A stretch of 64,000 nt of DNA from Streptomyces sp. FIT100 (lineage in GTDB: Bacteria; Actinomycetota; Actinomycetes; Streptomycetales; Streptomycetaceae), in contig NZ_CP075715.1 in NCBI RefSeq assembly GCF_024584805.1, positions 6,915,526 to 6,979,525 of the forward strand. The letters are read 5' to 3'. The translations under genes and the position numbers were made by a program. The notes under the pieces were generated by a model, which was not told the origin of the DNA, ran no database searches, and saw nothing but the letters and a program-made list of their open reading frames with translations. Below, piece by piece: positions 61,554-64,000 of this stretch (position 1 is the stretch's first letter; each line of letters begins with the position of its first letter).

Positions 61554-62723
61554 ATGCGCTTCCGCCACCCCGACGGCTCCACCGTCCACCTCTCCTACTG
61601 CACCAACGTCCACCCGGCCGAGACCCTCGACGGCGTCCTCGCCCAGCTGCGCGACCACTGCGAACCCGTCCGCAAACGCCTGGGCCGCGACCGCCTCGGC
61701 ATCGGCCTGTGGCTGGCCAAGGACGCCGGCCGCGCCCTCGTCACCGACCCTGCTGCCCTGCGCGGACTGCGCGCCGAACTCGACCGCCGCGGCCTGGAAG
61801 CCGTCACCCTCAACGGCTTCCCCTACGAGGGATTCGGCGCCGACGAGGTCAAGTACCGCGTCTACCGGCCCGACTGGACCGAGCCGCCGCGGCTCGCCCA
61901 CACCAGCGACCTCGCCCGGCTCCTCGCCGCCCTGCTCCCCGACGACGTCACCGAGGGATCCGTCTCCACCCTCCCGCTCGCCTGGCGCACCCGCTTCGAC
62001 GAGCAGGCCGCCGCCACCGCACGCACCGCGCTGACCACCCTCGCCGAACGCCTCGACGCCCTCCAGGAACTCACCGGCAAGTCGATCCGGATAGCCCTCG
62101 AACCCGAACCCGGCTGCACCGTGGAGACCACCGCCGACGCGATCGGCCCGCTCACCGCCATCGCCGACAACCGCATCGGCATCTGCATCGACACCTGCCA
62201 TCTCGCCACCTCCTTCGAAGAACCCGGCCCCGCGCTGGACGCCCTCGCCACCGCGGGCATCACCATCCCCAAAGCGCAGCTCTCCGCCGCCCTGCACGCC
62301 GAACACCCCCACCTCCCCGAGGTCCGCGACGCACTCGCCGCCTTCGCCGAACCCCGCTTCCTCCACCAGACCCGCACCCGCACCGCCGCCGGCCTGCGCG
62401 GCACCGACGACCTCCACGAGGCACTCGCCGCCGACGCCCTCCCCGACGGCGCCCCCTGGCGCGCCCACTTCCACGTGCCCCTCCACGCACCACCGGCCCC
62501 GCCGCTCACCTCCACACTGCCCGTACTCCAGGACACCCTGGCCCGCCTCGTCGGCGGCCCCACACCACTCACCCACCACCTCGAGGTCGAGACCTACACC
62601 TGGCAGGCCCTCCCCGCCGAGCTGCGGCCCCGCAGCCGTGCCCAGCTCGCCGACGGCATCGCCGCCGAACTCACCCTCGCCCGCGACCTGCTCACCGAAC
62701 TCGGCCTCAAGGAACTCCCATGA
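61554..62723 (+). CDS. eboE: Metabolite traffic protein EboE-like (TIM barrel)
   Basis: The protein has 389 aa and opens with HLSYCTNVHPAETLDGVLAQL, the recognisable start of EboE proteins. A xylose isomerase-like barrel follows, with TLNGFPYEGFGADEVKYRVY, IALEPEPGCTVETTAD, RIGICIDTCHLATSFE and a late HFHVPLHAPP. EboE has been tied to export of scytonemin precursors in cyanobacteria, but its reaction is not known. ATG 61554 follows GGAGG by eight bases. Its stop overlaps the eboF start (ATGA). Confidence 0.9.
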   Translation: MRFRHPDGSTVHLSYCTNVHPAETLDGVLAQLRDHCEPVRKRLGRDRLGIGLWLAKDAGRALVTDPAALRGLRAELDRRGLEAVTLNGFPYEGFGADEVKYRVYRPDWTEPPRLAHTSDLARLLAALLPDDVTEGSVSTLPLAWRTRFDEQAAATARTALTTLAERLDALQELTGKSIRIALEPEPGCTVETTADAIGPLTAIADNRIGICIDTCHLATSFEEPGPALDALATAGITIPKAQLSAALHAEHPHLPEVRDALAAFAEPRFLHQTRTRTAAGLRGTDDLHEALAADALPDGAPWRAHFHVPLHAPPAPPLTSTLPVLQDTLARLVGGPTPLTHHLEVETYTWQALPAELRPRSRAQLADGIAAELTLARDLLTELGLKELP

Positions 62724-64000
62724 CCGCCACCTCCGCCCAGGGCACCGTGCGACCCACCCCCCTCCTCGTCCTGGACGTCGTCGGCCTCACCCCTCGTCTG
62801 CTCGACCACATGCCCCACCTCAGGAAGCTCGCCACCACCGGCTCGCACGCCCCGCTCGGCACCGTGCTCCCCGCCGTCACCTGCACCGCCCAGTCCACCT
62901 TCCTCACCGGCACCCTCCCCGACGAGCACGGCATCGTCGGCAACGGCTGGTACTTCCGCGAACTGGGCGACGTCCTCCTGTGGCGCCAGCACAACGGCCT
63001 GGTCGCCGGCGACAAACTCTGGGACGCCGCCCGCCGCGTCCACCCGGACTACACCGTCGCCAGCATCTGCTGGTGGTACGCGATGGGCGCCGACACCGAC
63101 ATCACCGTCACCCCCCGCCCCGTGTACTACGCCGACGGTCGCAAGGAACCCGACTGCTACACCCGGCCCCCGGCGCTCCACGACGAACTCACCGAACGCT
63201 TCGGCACCTTCCCCCTGTTCCACTTCTGGGGCCCGGGCGCCGACATCGTCTCCAGCCGCTGGATCATCGACGCCACCCGGCACATCCTGCGCACCCGCAC
63301 CCCCGACCTCGCCCTGTGCTACCTCCCGCACCTCGACTACGACCTGCAGCGCTACGGCCCCGACGACCCCCGCTCCCTGCAGGCCGCCGCCGACCTCGAC
63401 ACAGCCGTCGCCCCCCTCCTCGACGACGCCGCCCGCGAAGGCCGCACCGTCGTCGCCCTCTCCGAATACGGCATCACCCGCGTCACCCGCCCCATCGACA
63501 TCAACCGCGAACTGCGCCGCGCCGGCCTCCTCGAAGTCCACACCCAGGACGGCATGGAGTACCTCGACACCATGGCCTCCCGGGCCTTCGCCGTCGCCGA
63601 CCACCAGCTCGCCCACATCTACGTACGCCGGCCCGAGGACCTCGACGCCACCCGAGAAGCCCTCGACGGCCTGCCCGGGATCGCCCAGCTCCTCGACGAC
63701 GAGGGCAAGAAGGAGCACGGCCTGGACCACCCGCGCTCCGGCGAGCTCGTCGCCGTCGCCGACCCCGACGCCTGGTTCACGTACTACTACTGGCTCGACG
63801 ATACGAAGGCCCCCGACTTCGCCCAGCTCGTCGAGATCCACCGCAAGCCCGGATACGACCCCGTCGAGCTCTTCATGGACCCCGAGGACCCCTACGTCCG
63901 TATCAAGGCCGCCGCGGCCCTCGCCCGCAAGAAACTCGGCATGCGCTACCGCATGGCGGTCGTGCCGCTCGACCCCTCACCTATTCGCGGCAGCCATGGC
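62720..64000 (+). CDS. eboF: Alkaline phosphatase-superfamily protein (EboF-like), 3' end outside window
   Basis: 427 codons are visible and the frame is still open at base 64000. The family fold is clear: LLVLDVVGLTPRLL at the first metal site, TVLPAVTCTAQSTFLTG with the threonine nucleophile, then DEHGIVGNGWYF. Two metal-site elements deviate from nucleotide pyrophosphatases: LDYDLQRYGP has Gln where the usual His stands (DxxxHxxG), and ALSEYGITRV has Glu-Tyr where Asp-His is usual. It may be a distinct phosphoester or phosphonate hydrolase, or a non-classical enzyme. ATG 62720 overlaps the eboE stop. More of the operon probably lies beyond. Confidence 0.88.
   Translation, partial: MTATSAQGTVRPTPLLVLDVVGLTPRLLDHMPHLRKLATTGSHAPLGTVLPAVTCTAQSTFLTGTLPDEHGIVGNGWYFRELGDVLLWRQHNGLVAGDKLWDAARRVHPDYTVASICWWYAMGADTDITVTPRPVYYADGRKEPDCYTRPPALHDELTERFGTFPLFHFWGPGADIVSSRWIIDATRHILRTRTPDLALCYLPHLDYDLQRYGPDDPRSLQAAADLDTAVAPLLDDAAREGRTVVALSEYGITRVTRPIDINRELRRAGLLEVHTQDGMEYLDTMASRAFAVADHQLAHIYVRRPEDLDATREALDGLPGIAQLLDDEGKKEHGLDHPRSGELVAVADPDAWFTYYYWLDDTKAPDFAQLVEIHRKPGYDPVELFMDPEDPYVRIKAAAALARKKLGMRYRMAVVPLDPSPIRGSHG

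Overview
The window is chromosomal DNA from a high-GC actinomycete, almost certainly a Streptomyces. The signs are GC-rich third codon positions throughout, frequent GTG starts (one TTG) behind GGAGG-type ribosome binding sites, ATGA/GTGA stop-start overlaps, families typical of the genus (DUF5107/TPR protein, XRE-MmyB regulator, SpoIIE-type phosphatase, SCO3242-type prenyltransferase) and the dispersed palindromic repeats common in this genus. I saw no rRNA, tRNA, CRISPR array, IS transposase or prophage module.

Layout. 1-20.4 kb is mixed housekeeping and accessory content: a partial DUF5107/TPR protein, a VOC protein, three methyltransferases, a PAP2-diacylglycerol kinase fusion, a maleylpyruvate isomerase-like protein, a PLP-fold protein without its lysine, two metallo-beta-lactamase-fold hydrolases, a DedA protein, a holin-like/phosphatase fusion, an amino acid permease, pterin dehydratase, an aldo/keto reductase, and a flavin reductase divergent from its XRE regulator. 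20.4-27.5 kb holds a branched-chain amino acid-type ABC system in which LivH, LivM and LivF are fused in one 987-residue chain, with a separate LivG and binding protein, followed by a long-chain acyl-CoA ligase. 27.7-32.1 kb holds a LysR regulator divergent from a bile acid:sodium symporter-like protein, then a secreted metallophosphoesterase/LamG protein cut short by an in-frame TAG. 32.3-38.8 kb is a minus-strand operon for an NAD-type formate dehydrogenase: a ketopantoate reductase-like protein, the molybdopterin catalytic chain, a fused NuoE-NuoF diaphorase, a separately encoded Fe-S module and FdhD. It is followed by plus-strand VOC, FabH-like and GntR genes. The same 13-bp site lies in front of the GntR gene and in the formate dehydrogenase/VOC divergent promoter. 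A SpoIIE-type phosphatase lies at 42-44.6 kb.

45-64 kb is one co-directional block. It begins with a ROK repressor, a ribose/inositol-type ABC transporter (ATPase, permease, binding protein), a Gfo/Idh oxidoreductase, a TIM-barrel sugar isomerase and a 1237-residue secreted protein combining sugar dehydrogenase, PKD, CBM6, ThuA and DUF1080 domains. This looks like glycoside uptake and 3-keto-glycoside processing. It then runs into an ebo-like cluster: an inositol-3-phosphate synthase-like cyclase, a UbiA prenyltransferase, a TIM-barrel isomerase, EboA, a TatD-like EboB, EboE and an alkaline-phosphatase-superfamily EboF that leaves the window. Most ebo genes overlap by 1-4 bases. This poorly understood cluster, with a sugar-phosphate cyclase next to a prenyltransferase, is the best candidate for an undescribed system.

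Repeats are a second theme. A family of 160-220 bp elements with terminal inverted repeats sits directly against TAG stop codons of three genes, and several minisatellites occur between genes or inside coding sequence (4.3-5.1, 8.5, 39.5, 46.3 and 57.9-58.2 kb).
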